A DNA stretch of 64,000 bases from Clostridium pasteurianum BC1 (lineage in GTDB: Bacteria > Bacillota > Clostridia > Clostridiales > Clostridiaceae). The notes below the pieces were generated by a model. That model saw nothing but the letters and a program-made list of their open reading frames with translations, was not told the DNA's origin and searched no databases. Location of the stretch: assembly GCF_000389635.1 (NCBI RefSeq), contig NC_021182.1, positions 1,798,001 to 1,862,000 of the forward strand, given 5' to 3'. The translations under genes were made by a program, and so were the position numbers. This document shows, one piece after another, positions 1-8,247 of the stretch (the first letter of the stretch is position 1; each line of letters starts with the position of its first letter).

Positions 1-1
1 C

Positions 2-1213
2 AAAACAACAGTAAGCAGCCAAGCAATAGATCAGCGTTTAAATGACAAAGCAATAGAGTTCTTAAAAGAAATATTTACAAGGCTTTTAAGCAGTGTAACG
101 CTTACGAATTCAAATATACCTACTATATGGGATTCTCATTTTAACAGAATAAGAATAGTTGATTCTACAGCATTTCAAGTCCCAGAAATATATAAGAGCA
201 TATATCCAGGCTCAGGGGGAAGTTCACAACCTTCTGGCTTAAAGATACAGCTTGAATATGAATTAAAATCAGGAAACTTTATGCACATAGATGTAGGGCC
301 TGGAAGTGGAAATGATAATACCTTTGGAAGTAAAATAAAAGATACATTTAAGGCTGGAGATCTTTCATTAAGAGACCTGGGATACTTTAATTTTAAAGAT
401 TTTGAGGATATGGAGAATAAAAAATCGTTCTATGTTTCAAGGCTTAAACCTAATATAGCTGTTTATGTAAAAAATGAAAATGTGGAATATCTGAAAAACG
501 GACAGCCAAAGAAATCAACTATTTATAAAAGGCTGCTTTTGAAAGATGCAGCAAATGAAATGCAAGAAGGTGAAATTAAGGAAATTTCAGATGTATTTGT
601 TGGAAGAATTGAAAAGCGTAAAGTAAGACTGGTCATTTATAAGCTTACCAAGAATCAATTTAAAGAAAGGAAAGATAAGGTCTTTAAAAATGCTATAAAG
701 AAAGGCATTAAGAAAAGTGCTAATACAATTGATTTAATGGGTATAACAATATATATAACTAATATATCAAATGATATATTGTTTACAAAACAAATACATG
801 AGATTTACTCATTAAGATGGCAGGTGGAACTAATGTTTAAGATATGGAAGTCAATATTCCACATATCTAGTGTAAAACCAGTAAAGATTGAGCGCTTTAA
901 ATGCCAGTTGTATGGTAAACTGATTTTACTAGTTTTAAGTTCCATAGTGATATTTAAAATGAGATCTGAACTCTTAAAAAAGAAGAAGTTTGAGGCAAGT
1001 GAAATCAAAACTGCAGAAATAGTACATGAATATGTTGGAGAATTGTATTTTAGCTTTATGACACCTTCAAATAATTCTAAAGTTTTAATAAGAATATATA
1101 ACTGCATATGTAAAAACGGACGGAAATCACACCGTAAGGACAAAAAGACCTTTTTTGACATTCTTGGAGTCTCCTATAACCATCAAGAAAGAAGGTGTAA
1201 ACCCGCCGCATAA
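2..1213 (+). CDS. IS4-family (IS231-like) transposase, 5' end outside the window
   Basis: The open frame runs in from the left edge without a stop, so the start codon lies outside the window and at least 403 residues are visible. It has the DDE layout of IS4-type transposases: a first Asp in IVDSTAF (near base 160), a second Asp in LRDLGYFN (near base 375), and the C-terminal YSLRWQVELMFK block (near base 810), which matches the family Y-(2)-R-(3)-E-(6)-K signature. An internal Met at base 281 is not the true start, because the first Asp lies upstream of it. The frame looks intact to its stop. Its terminal inverted repeat was not identified downstream. It is most likely an active or recently active insertion sequence. 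Confidence 0.85.
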   Translation, partial: KTTVSSQAIDQRLNDKAIEFLKEIFTRLLSSVTLTNSNIPTIWDSHFNRIRIVDSTAFQVPEIYKSIYPGSGGSSQPSGLKIQLEYELKSGNFMHIDVGPGSGNDNTFGSKIKDTFKAGDLSLRDLGYFNFKDFEDMENKKSFYVSRLKPNIAVYVKNENVEYLKNGQPKKSTIYKRLLLKDAANEMQEGEIKEISDVFVGRIEKRKVRLVIYKLTKNQFKERKDKVFKNAIKKGIKKSANTIDLMGITIYITNISNDILFTKQIHEIYSLRWQVELMFKIWKSIFHISSVKPVKIERFKCQLYGKLILLVLSSIVIFKMRSELLKKKKFEASEIKTAEIVHEYVGELYFSFMTPSNNSKVLIRIYNCICKNGRKSHRKDKKTFFDILGVSYNHQERRCKPAA

Positions 1214-2108
1214 AACAATTTTATTATACTATAATTTAAAGTTCGTGTCTTCAAAAAAATTATGAATACAGGAGCTATTTTGATATGCAAAAAATCATAT
1301 TAAAATAGCTCTTATGCTAAAATTTGTAATGAAGTAAACTTGTTTTACCTTAATCTCTTACACTAATTGATTTAATACATTATTCTCGTTTCTTAGCTTG
1401 ATGACTATGTGGTACTCCCCCAATTGTAGTTTTGAAATAAAGTTTGATATTTTGGAATAAAGATCGATCATTTGTAATAAAGTTTAATCCGAATTAAGGG
1501 TTAAAATCCTTGTAAATGGCATAACTTCGTAATAAATATGAGTTTTGCTCAAACTTTATTACAAAAACATGGCACAAGTTGCTTGTTAAAATGATGCTTT
1601 TGATCAAACTTTGTTTCAAAAATTAATTTTTAAATTAATGGTTTTAAGGCATTTCTAAGGGATATTTTGATCAATCTTTTTTACAAAGCTACAGATGGAG
1701 CTGTTCAATCATTCTACCCAGGCCATAACTAAACTTTACCTCGGGATCTCCCAAGATGATATTGATGATGTTTACCGTCTTGTTGAACTATAAAATAGCA
1801 TGTGCCATAAAAAATGAGTATATCTAATCCAAAGAGTATTAATGCTTTCCTCAATAATATACTTAAGATTGGTGACTTCCATTTATGATTAACACCCCAG
1901 GAACCACATTTATCAGAGTACTGCTGGCAGATGTACATTAATTTTGGTGGTAAAATTGATGTTATGCTTTATCATGCATATAAAAATTGCATCTTTTATA
2001 GTTGACATTTAAGTAAAAATAATACAACAAGTATTTATGTATACAAAATAAATAAATTAGAATATAATAAAGTTAGAAAGTAGGAAAGTAATATTTGGAG
2101 GTGTATAA
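1214..2108. other. Long gap with no gene apart from the IS21-like element
   Basis: Besides the element at 1425-1693 this stretch contains no supported gene. A short open frame just after the element (about 1694-1790) ends within 35 codons and resembles nothing I recognise. The last 100 bases are AT-rich and hold the promoter region of the toxin-antitoxin pair, whose ribosome binding site GGAGGTG lies just before base 2109. Confidence 0.5.
1425..1693. mobile_element. Gene-less IS21-like/MITE element with internal 20-bp repeats
   Basis: The two ends form an imperfect inverted repeat of about 25 bp: the left end begins TGTAGTTTTGAAATAAAG and the right end, read inward, begins TGTAGCTTTGTAAAAAAG. 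Inside the left end three 20-bp units lie head to tail (from about base 1430), all variants of TTTGNAATAAAGTTTGATNN. Inside the right end three more copies lie in inverse orientation near 1548, 1600 and 1667. Terminal TGT...ACA with several internal transposase-binding repeats is the design of IS21-family ends. No coding frame is present, so the element would need a transposase in trans. No target duplication was seen. Confidence 0.55.
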
Positions 2109-2378
2109 ATGATTACGCAATTAAGAGATAAAGCTCAAATTACAATACCAAAAGAAGTAATAAAAAAATTAAATTTAAAAACTGGAGATAATATAGATAT
2201 TAATATTGAAGACGGAAAAATTATCATTAAACCAGTAGTAGTTATACCAAAAGATCAGGCATGGTTTTGGAGTAAAGAGTGGCAGCAGGGAGAAAAACAG
2301 GCAGAAAAGGATATAGAAAAAGGTAAGGTAGAAAAATTCAATTCAGCTGAGGAGCTATTTGAAGATCTTGATAATTGA
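2109..2378 (+). CDS. AbrB/MazE-type antitoxin
   Basis: This 89-residue protein begins with a SpoVT-AbrB swapped-hairpin DNA-binding domain (residues 1-45: LRDKAQITIPKEV, then LKTGDNIDI and GKIIIKP). An acidic, Trp-containing tail (FWSKEWQQGEKQAEKDIEKG, then EELFEDLDN) follows, typical of the toxin-wrapping region of antitoxins. It has a good ribosome binding site. Its last codons overlap the start of the next gene by 20 bases, so the two are translated together. It probably represses its own promoter and neutralises the downstream RelE/ParE-like toxin. The family assignment is firm; the exact toxin-antitoxin class is inferred from the partner. Confidence 0.85.
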   Translation: MITQLRDKAQITIPKEVIKKLNLKTGDNIDINIEDGKIIIKPVVVIPKDQAWFWSKEWQQGEKQAEKDIEKGKVEKFNSAEELFEDLDN

Positions 2379-2637
2379 ACGCACTGATAAATTTAAAATA
2401 GAATATAAGAAACTGCCTGAAAATATAAAAAAAGCTTTTAAAATACAGTTTACTAAATTTATAGATCATCCGTATGCTGAATTTCATCCATCATTAAGAG
2501 TAAAAAGAATCCAAGGTACTACAAATGTTTTTGAAATGACAATAACTATGGGAATTAGAATGACATGGCAGTACATTGAAGATGGAATACTGCTCAGAAA
2601 TATAGGAAAACACGATAAAGCCTTAAATAATCCATAA
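2359..2637 (+). CDS. RelE/ParE-family toxin
   Basis: This protein of about 92 residues has the compact basic fold sequence of RelE/ParE-like toxins: an N-terminal ERTDKFKIEYKKLPENIKKAFKIQF helix pair, then the strand region FEMTITMGIRMTWQYIEDGILLRNIGKHDKAL. The final RNIGKHDKAL block is typical of type II toxins. There is no ATG. TTG at 2359 overlaps the antitoxin by 20 bases, and TTG at 2368 is an alternative that removes three residues. Relatives cut mRNA on the ribosome or poison gyrase; I cannot tell which from sequence. A strong hairpin follows directly, which closes the two-gene operon. Confidence 0.8.
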   Translation: MKILIIERTDKFKIEYKKLPENIKKAFKIQFTKFIDHPYAEFHPSLRVKRIQGTTNVFEMTITMGIRMTWQYIEDGILLRNIGKHDKALNNP

Positions 2638-2640
2638 GTA

Positions 2641-2678
2641 AGTATAGTGGAATCATTTTCAGATGATTCCACTATACT
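2641..2678 (+). terminator. Terminator of the toxin-antitoxin operon
   Basis: A perfect 15-bp stem (AGTATAGTGGAATCA pairing with TGATTCCACTATACT) closes a short loop three bases after the toxin stop codon and is followed by TTTG. The U tract is short, so termination may be partial. Confidence 0.75.
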
Positions 2679-2785
2679 TTGTAGTTTAAATATATTGTAA
2701 TTTTATTATTTATTTGGAAAAGGTTTTATAATATATTATATAGAATTAATTTTTTTAAATTTAAGTAATATTGGGGGAGATTACT

Positions 2786-3153
2786 GTGATTATGACATAT
2801 GATGAATTCTATAATAATTTAAATAAATGTGTAAAAGAAGGTTTGATATTTATAAATCCAGGAAAATCAAAAAAATAATTTCTATTATTAAAAAAGTAAA
2901 TAAAAATGCAATAACTTATATAAGAGGAAAATCACCAATTAGACTTAGAATTAATGATTTATATAATATATATTATAATTTCAAAGAAAAGGTATGTACA
3001 ACTAGTGATTTAAAAAATACTGAATTGCCTTCATTTAACGAACATGGATGTAATTGTATATTTTTGTTTATGCTATTAAAACAAATGAATCTAGTAGATG
3101 AAATAAAGGGAGAAGGTAAAAAAGGCTCTCCTTTTTACGTTTATATCAAGTAA
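2786..3153 (+). pseudogene. Hypothetical small gene split by a -1 frameshift in an A run
   Basis: A GGGGGAG ribosome binding site precedes GTG 2786/ATG 2792. That frame reads MTYDEFYNNLNKCVKEGLIF and stops at 2876-2878, just after a run of seven A. Moving to the -1 frame at that run continues smoothly (IISIIKKVNKNAITYIRG...) to a stop at 3151-3153, giving a protein of about 120 residues. The frame after the run also has a weak internal Met at 2827, but no ribosome binding site precedes it. The simplest reading is loss of one A. Ribosomal or polymerase slippage on the A run would also restore the frame. I do not recognise the family; the C-terminal half has GCNCIFLFMLLKQMNLV, suggestive of a small winged-helix-like fold. 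Confidence 0.5.
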
Positions 3154-3256
3154 CTTATTGTAAATGAGATAAGATTTTAGAAAGTTTGTTATATAATATT
3201 TTATTGATCTCATTTAAAATTAGTAAGGTATATTTCTATTTATAATTGTGAAAGTT

Positions 3257-3285
3257 TTGACACTTGTACTGTATTGTTATATAAT
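3257..3285 (+). promoter_or_regulatory. Consensus sigma-A promoter upstream of adhE
   Basis: TTGACA at 3257-3262 and TATAAT at 3280-3285 are both perfect consensus hexamers, separated by exactly 17 bases. It lies about 270 bases upstream of adhE with no gene between, so the solvent transcript would have a long AT-rich leader. A dyad covers the -10 element (separate entry). I saw no canonical Spo0A box (TGNCGAA) nearby by eye. Confidence 0.75.
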
Positions 3286-3297
3286 AACAATACAGTA
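3267..3297. promoter_or_regulatory. Perfect 13-bp dyad over the -10 of the adhE promoter
   Basis: TACTGTATTGTTA and TAACAATACAGTA are exact inverse complements separated by TATAA, so the -10 hexamer sits at the centre of the dyad. This is the position of an operator. The inner half-sites TTGTTA/TAACAA resemble the redox repressor Rex site, but the spacer is 5 bases. The Rex consensus TTGTTAANNNNTTAACAA has 6 between the same half-sites, so Rex binding is only a possibility. The same dyad would form a hairpin if transcribed from further upstream. Confidence 0.6.
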
Positions 3298-3554
3298 TTA
3301 AATAACAAAAAATATAAATTATAGTATATAATCCATATGTAAATTCACTAAATATAATATTAAATATATTATATACAATATTATATATTATATTAAAAAG
3401 TATATTTTAAGTTATAATATATTTTTATAAACTATATTTATGTTAAATAATTAGCAATGCAATTCTAAATAAGCTTTCATTAAATGATATCTATACTTAA
3501 TCTATAGACATTGTTTTTGGAATATAATAAATATTAAGAAAGAAGTGTATATTT

Positions 3555-6134
3555 ATGAAAATTACAAAAACTGATGAGTTAGACATAATGTTAGAAAAAG
3601 TTAGAGCCGCTCAAAGAAAGTTTTCAACTTATTCCCAAGAACAAGTTGATGAGATCTTTAGAAAAGCTGCAATGGCCGCAATTGATGCAAGGATACCACT
3701 TGCAAAAATAGCAGTAGAAGAAACTGGTATGGGCCTTGTAGAAGATAAGGTTATAAAGAATCATTTCGCAGGTGAATATATTTATAATGAGTACAAAGAC
3801 GAAAAGACATGTGGAGTTATAGAAAAAAGTGAACCTTATGGTATTACTAAAATTGCAGAACCAATAGGAGTTATAGCAGCTATAATACCTACAACCAATC
3901 CTACATCTACAACTATATTCAAATCATTAATAGCATTAAAAACGAGAAATGGTATACTATTTTCACCACATCCAAGAGCTAAAAAATCAACAGTAGAAGC
4001 AGCTAAAATAATACTTGATGCAGCGGTTAAAGCAGGTGCACCTGAAGGAATAATAGGATGGATAGAAGAACCTTCAATTGAGCTAACCCACCTGCTAATG
4101 GAAAAAGCAGATATAACACTGGCTACAGGGGGACCATCTATGGTTAAATCTGCTTATTCATCTGGTAAACCAGCAATAGGAGTTGGCCCAGGGAATACTC
4201 CTGTTATAATCGATGAAACTGCACATATAAAGATGGCAGTAAGTTCAATTATACTTTCAAAAACATATGATAATGGAGTTATCTGTGCCTCAGAGCAATC
4301 AGTAATAGTTTTAGATTCTATATATGATAAAGTTAAAAAGGAATTTGAAGAAAGAGGCGCTTATATAATTAAGAAAAATGAATTAGATAAAATGAGAGAA
4401 GTAATTTTTGTAAATGGAAGTATAAATCCTGACATAGTAGGTCAATCTGCATATAAAATAGCTTCAATGGCAGGAATAAATGTACCTAAAACTACAAGAG
4501 TTCTTATTGGAGAAGTTACTTCTTTGGGAGAAGAAGAACCTTTTGCTCATGAAAAATTATCTCCAGTTCTTGCAATGTATAATGCAAAAGACTTTGATGA
4601 TGCATTGAATAAAGCTGTAGTCCTTGTTAATTTAGGGGGACTAGGCCATACTTCAGCAATATATGCAGATGTAGTAAAGGCAAAAGACAAGATAGATAGA
4701 TTTAGTAATGCTATGAAAACAGTGAGAACATTTGTTAATATACCAGCAGCACAAGGTGCAAGTGGAGATTTATATAATTTTAAGATAGCTCCTTCATTTA
4801 CACTAGGATGTGGTTCTTGGGGTGGAAATTCCGTATCAGAAAATGTTGGACCTAAACATCTTTTAAATATTAAAACAGTAGCTGAAAGGAGAGAAAATAT
4901 GCTTTGGTTTAGAGTACCAAAAAAAGTTTATTTTAAATTTGGTTGTCTTCAATTTGCATTAAGAGAATTGAAGGATTTAAATAAAAAAAGAGCCTTTATA
5001 GTAACAGGTAAAGTTCTTTATGGATTAGGATATGTTGATGCCATTACAAAAATTCTTGAAGAAATAGGTATAGATTTTAAGATATTTACTGAGGTAGAAC
5101 AAGATCCAACTTTGGCTACAGCTCGAAGCGGTGCTGAGGAAATGTTGAGATTTAAGCCAGATACTATAATATCTCTTGGTGGAGGTTCTCCGATGGATGC
5201 TGCAAAAATAATGTGGGTACTATATGAACATCCAGAAGTAAATTTTGAGGATTTAGCTATGAGATTTATGGATATAAGAAAGAGAATATATACTTTTCCA
5301 AAGCTTAGAGAAAAAGCTATAATGATATCTGTAGCTACTTCTGCAGGTACAGGATCAGAAGTTACTCCTTTTGCTGTAATAACAGATGAAAAAACAGGAG
5401 TTAAGTATCCATTAGCAGATTATGAATTAACTCCAGATATGGCTATTGTTGATGCTGAATTAATGATGAATATGCCAAAAGGATTAACAGCAGCATCAGG
5501 TATAGATGCATTAGTGCACGGTATAGAAGCTTATACATCAGTACTTGCTTCTGAATTTACAAATGGACTAGCCCTAGAAGCAATAAGATTAATATTTGAG
5601 TACTTACCTCAAGCATACTCAGAAGGTGCTACAAATGAAAAAGCAAGAGAAAAGATGGCTCATGCATCAACTATGGCAGGTATGGCTTTTGCTAATGCAT
5701 TTTTAGGTGTATGTCATTCAATGGCACATAAATTAGGTTCAGAACATAACATACCACATGGAATTGCCAATGGATTATTAATTGAAGAAGTTATTAGGTT
5801 TAATGCAGTAGATAATCCTGTAAAACAAGCACCATTTCCTCAATATAAATATCCAAATGTTATATGGAGATATGCAAGAATTGCAGATTATCTAAAACTA
5901 GGTGGTAACACAGATAAAGAAAAAGTTGAACTTTTAATTAAGGCTATTCATGAGTTAAAAGAAAAATTGAATATACCTTTAACTATTAGGGATGCAGGAG
6001 TTTCGGAAAAGAATTTTTATGCAACTCTAGATAAAATATCAGAATTAGCACTTGATGATCAGTGTACAGGAGCTAATCCTAGATTTCCATTGACAAGTGA
6101 AATTAAACAAATGCTTATAAATGCTTTTGATTAA
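3555..6134 (+). CDS. adhE: Bifunctional aldehyde/alcohol dehydrogenase AdhE
   Basis: This 859-residue fusion enzyme reduces butyryl-CoA and acetyl-CoA to the aldehyde and then to butanol/ethanol with NAD(P)H. The N-terminal half (about 1-440) is a CoA-acylating aldehyde dehydrogenase with catalytic Cys244 in GVICASEQ and the NTPVI...TGGPSMV cofactor region. The C-terminal half (about 450-859) is an iron-dependent alcohol dehydrogenase with GGGSPMDAAK for NAD binding, and ALVHGIEAY plus GVCHSMAHKLGSEHNIPHG for the metal ligands. The sequence is very close to AdhE1 of the C. acetobutylicum solvent operon as I recall it. Recalled AdhE1 has substitutions in GGGSPMD and in the ligand positions, whereas this protein keeps the canonical residues. 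It is followed by terminators and a 607-base gap before ctfA. Confidence 0.97.
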   Translation: MKITKTDELDIMLEKVRAAQRKFSTYSQEQVDEIFRKAAMAAIDARIPLAKIAVEETGMGLVEDKVIKNHFAGEYIYNEYKDEKTCGVIEKSEPYGITKIAEPIGVIAAIIPTTNPTSTTIFKSLIALKTRNGILFSPHPRAKKSTVEAAKIILDAAVKAGAPEGIIGWIEEPSIELTHLLMEKADITLATGGPSMVKSAYSSGKPAIGVGPGNTPVIIDETAHIKMAVSSIILSKTYDNGVICASEQSVIVLDSIYDKVKKEFEERGAYIIKKNELDKMREVIFVNGSINPDIVGQSAYKIASMAGINVPKTTRVLIGEVTSLGEEEPFAHEKLSPVLAMYNAKDFDDALNKAVVLVNLGGLGHTSAIYADVVKAKDKIDRFSNAMKTVRTFVNIPAAQGASGDLYNFKIAPSFTLGCGSWGGNSVSENVGPKHLLNIKTVAERRENMLWFRVPKKVYFKFGCLQFALRELKDLNKKRAFIVTGKVLYGLGYVDAITKILEEIGIDFKIFTEVEQDPTLATARSGAEEMLRFKPDTIISLGGGSPMDAAKIMWVLYEHPEVNFEDLAMRFMDIRKRIYTFPKLREKAIMISVATSAGTGSEVTPFAVITDEKTGVKYPLADYELTPDMAIVDAELMMNMPKGLTAASGIDALVHGIEAYTSVLASEFTNGLALEAIRLIFEYLPQAYSEGATNEKAREKMAHASTMAGMAFANAFLGVCHSMAHKLGSEHNIPHGIANGLLIEEVIRFNAVDNPVKQAPFPQYKYPNVIWRYARIADYLKLGGNTDKEKVELLIKAIHELKEKLNIPLTIRDAGVSEKNFYATLDKISELALDDQCTGANPRFPLTSEIKQMLINAFD

Positions 6135-6181
6135 TGAATAATATATAAATATAGTTTAATCTTTAAAACTAGTGATTTATA

Positions 6182-6223
6182 ACATGTATTTCCATTAGTT
6201 CATCAAATAATGGAAATACATGT
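6182..6223 (+). terminator. Terminator after adhE (first of two)
   Basis: A perfect 16-bp stem (ACATGTATTTCCATTA with its complement) and a 10-base loop are followed by TTATTATTTT. It starts 47 bases after the adhE stop and would separate adhE from ctfAB, at least in part. Confidence 0.7.
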
Positions 6224-6450
6224 TTATTATTTTGTTTAGTAACATTTTAATTACATGTAAGTATCTTTATTATCCATAAAGGTTGAATATAGAATTATTA
6301 GTAGTAAAATACTTTAGTGATAGCCATTATACAATTAAAATTATCTAATAAACAGTATATAAGATATTAATTTTAAATTAAAACTTATAAACTATTAATA
6401 AATCGCTTATAGTTATTTAATTCACATGTTTAGAATTAGTATTTTATAGC

Positions 6451-6487
6451 ATATATTCCTATTATTTAGTAAAATAGTAGGAATATA
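6451..6487 (+). terminator. Second hairpin in the adhE-ctfA gap
   Basis: A 16-17-bp AT-rich stem (ATATATTCCTATTATTT with its complement) closes a 4-base loop and is followed by TTTTATTA. It occupies the same place in the second copy of a duplicated segment as the terminator at 6182 does in the first. Confidence 0.6.
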
Positions 6488-6741
6488 TTTTTATTACTTT
6501 GTTTGACAACGTTTTAATTGCATATAATTTAATTTATTGGATATACAGGTTGAATATAGAATTATTGGTAGTAAAATACTTTATAGACAACTAATTATAG
6601 TCTTACATGATCTTTTGACATTATATGATTAAAATTACTAAGTACTAATAAATAAAAAATTTAACTATTTTTCTTATTAATATTAATCTATATATTGAAT
6701 TTTTTTCAAGTTAGCTAAATTATTAAAAGGAAGGTATTAAA

Positions 6742-7395
6742 ATGAATAAAGTAGTTAAATTTGAAGATTTAAAATCCATTTTTAAAGATGGAATGACCAT
6801 TATGATTGGTGGTTTTCTAGATTGTGGTACACCTGATGGATTAATTGATATGCTAATTGATCTAAATATAAAAAATCTAACAATTATAGGTAATGATACT
6901 GGTTTTCCAGATAAGGGTATAGGAAAGCTAGTTGTAAATGGTCAAGTTAAGAAGGTTATTGCTTCTCACATTGGTACTAATCCTCAAACAGGGAGAAAAA
7001 TAATTGCTGGAGATATGGATGTAGAGCTTTCGCCCCAAGGGACATTAGTTGAAAGGATACGTGCAGGTGGATCAGGTTTAGGTGGAGTATTAACTGAAAC
7101 TGGATTAGCAACAGTTGTAGAAGATGGAAAGCAAAAACTAACAATCAATAGTAAAGAATATTTATTAGAGCTTCCATTAAGAGCAGATGTAGCTTTAGTA
7201 AAAGGGAGTATAGTAGATGAATTTGGAAATACTTGTTATAAGGGAACTACTAAAAACTTCAATCCTTATATAGCAATGGCTGCTAAAACCGTAATAGTTG
7301 AAGCTGAAAAATTAGTAAAATGTGAGCAATTAGAAACAGAATATGCAATGACCCCAGGAGTATTAGTAAATTATATAGTAAAGGAGGAAGTTTAA
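6742..7395 (+). CDS. ctfA: Butyrate-acetoacetate CoA-transferase subunit A
   Basis: This is the 217-residue alpha subunit of the family I CoA-transferase that moves CoA from acetoacetyl-CoA to acetate or butyrate. It takes up acids and supplies acetoacetate to Adc. The family glycine motif is at residues 22-33 (IGGFLDCGTPDG). The oxyanion-region block SPQGTLVERIRAGGSGLGG is near residue 95, and KGTTKNFNPYIA is near 167. Length and sequence match clostridial CtfA. An AAAAGGAAGG ribosome binding site precedes the ATG. It is directly joined to ctfB with no spacing, so the two subunits are made together. Confidence 0.97.
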   Translation: MNKVVKFEDLKSIFKDGMTIMIGGFLDCGTPDGLIDMLIDLNIKNLTIIGNDTGFPDKGIGKLVVNGQVKKVIASHIGTNPQTGRKIIAGDMDVELSPQGTLVERIRAGGSGLGGVLTETGLATVVEDGKQKLTINSKEYLLELPLRADVALVKGSIVDEFGNTCYKGTTKNFNPYIAMAAKTVIVEAEKLVKCEQLETEYAMTPGVLVNYIVKEEV

Positions 7396-8061
7396 TTGAT
7401 TACAGATACAAAGTTAGCTAAAGAAATTATAGCAAAAAGAATTGCTAAAGAACTAAAAGATGGGCAACTTGTAAATCTAGGAATAGGACTTCCAACTTTA
7501 GTGGCAAATTACATTCCAAAGGAATTTGAAATTACTTTTCAATCAGAAAATGGAATGGTGGGAATGGGAGCGATGCCGACTCATGGTCATGAGGACTCTA
7601 ATATAATAAATGCAGGGGGACAATATGTAACTGTATTACCTGAAGGTGTTTTCTTTGATAGCTCCATATCTTTTTCACTAATCAGAGGTGGACACGTTGA
7701 TGCTACTGTTCTTGGTGCTTTAGAAGTTGATCAATATGGTAATCTTGCTAATTGGATTGTTCCAGGAAAGATGATAGCAGGAATGGGTGGAGCCATGGAT
7801 TTAGTAACTGGTGCTAAAACAGTAATTATAGCAATGCAGCATACTCGTAAAGGCAAGCCAAAAATTCTAAAAAAATGTACACTTCCACTTACTGCAAAAG
7901 GTCAAGTAAATTTGATTGTTACAGAACTATGTGTAATAGAAGTAACATCTGACGGCTTACTACTAAAAGAAATTCATAAAGATACAAATATTAATGAAAT
8001 TAAGTCTTTAACAGAAGCAGATTTAATTATTCCTGATAAAGTAAAAATTATGGATATTTAA
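7396..8061 (+). CDS. ctfB: Butyrate-acetoacetate CoA-transferase subunit B
   Basis: This is the 221-residue beta subunit. The catalytic glutamate that forms the CoA thioester is Glu51 in [11 protein letters not shown]. The conserved [15 protein letters not shown] and [13 protein letters not shown] blocks follow. Translation starts with TTG immediately after the ctfA stop codon. A strong ribosome binding site, AAGGAGGA, lies inside the last codons of ctfA and supports this start. The N-terminus [15 protein letters not shown] also matches relatives. It shares the transcript of ctfA and ends before a bidirectional terminator that separates it from adc. Confidence 0.97.
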   Translation: MITDTKLAKEIIAKRIAKELKDGQLVNLGIGLPTLVANYIPKEFEITFQSENGMVGMGAMPTHGHEDSNIINAGGQYVTVLPEGVFFDSSISFSLIRGGHVDATVLGALEVDQYGNLANWIVPGKMIAGMGGAMDLVTGAKTVIIAMQHTRKGKPKILKKCTLPLTAKGQVNLIVTELCVIEVTSDGLLLKEIHKDTNINEIKSLTEADLIIPDKVKIMDI

Positions 8062-8200
8062 ATTAACGTTGTAAAAAATTGATTTATACAATTAATATTA
8101 ATAAGTATATTGCAAGTATTATTATAAAATAAGGGGTATAAGTAATAATTGTTTTATATAATTCATCTTTTTAATCATATAATATTAAAAAGATCATGAT

Positions 8201-8232
8201 AAAAATACCACCAAATAAATGGTGGTATTTTT
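8201..8232. terminator. Bidirectional terminator between ctfB and adc
   Basis: AAAAATACCACC and GGTGGTATTTTT form a perfect 12-bp stem with an 8-base loop. A runs on one side and T runs on the other let it stop both the ctfAB and the converging adc transcripts. A second hairpin (ATCTTTTTAAT with its complement) sits just upstream at about 8165-8193. Confidence 0.85.
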
Positions 8233-8247
8233 ATATACTAAATTGTT

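Larger units (their letters stand above)
3154..3554. other. AT-rich leader region of the solvent operon
   Basis: Apart from the promoter and dyad at 3257-3297 this stretch is almost pure A and T with many TATAAT-like words, so further weak promoters cannot be excluded. There is no open frame of note. The regulator and orfL genes found upstream of adhE on the C. acetobutylicum megaplasmid are not present here. The adhE ribosome binding site AAGAAAGAAG lies about 10 bases before the ATG. Confidence 0.5.
6178..6583 (+). repeat. Imperfect tandem duplication between adhE and ctfA
   Basis: Two related segments of about 140 bases (about 6178-6317 and 6445-6583) each run in the same order: terminator hairpin, TTATTATTTTGTTT-like block, a TTTTAATT block, then GGTTGAATATAGAATTATT followed by GTAGTAAAATACTTTA. 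The last block is nearly identical in both. The hairpin arms differ in sequence but both keep perfect pairing, so the second copy looks like an old duplication under selection for structure. No gene lies in the 607-base gap. TTGACA words at about 6504 and 6612 could belong to a ctfAB promoter, but no well-spaced -10 is convincing. Confidence 0.65.

Noticed and set aside
1430-1680. CRISPR-like array of 20-bp units
   Set aside because: The units are contiguous without spacers and occur in opposite orientations at the two ends; this is the layout of transposase-binding sites.
3267-3297. Rex-binding site at the adhE promoter
   Set aside because: The half-sites TTGTTA/TAACAA are right, but the spacing is 5, not the 6 bases of the Rex consensus, so I record a dyad only and not a Rex operator.
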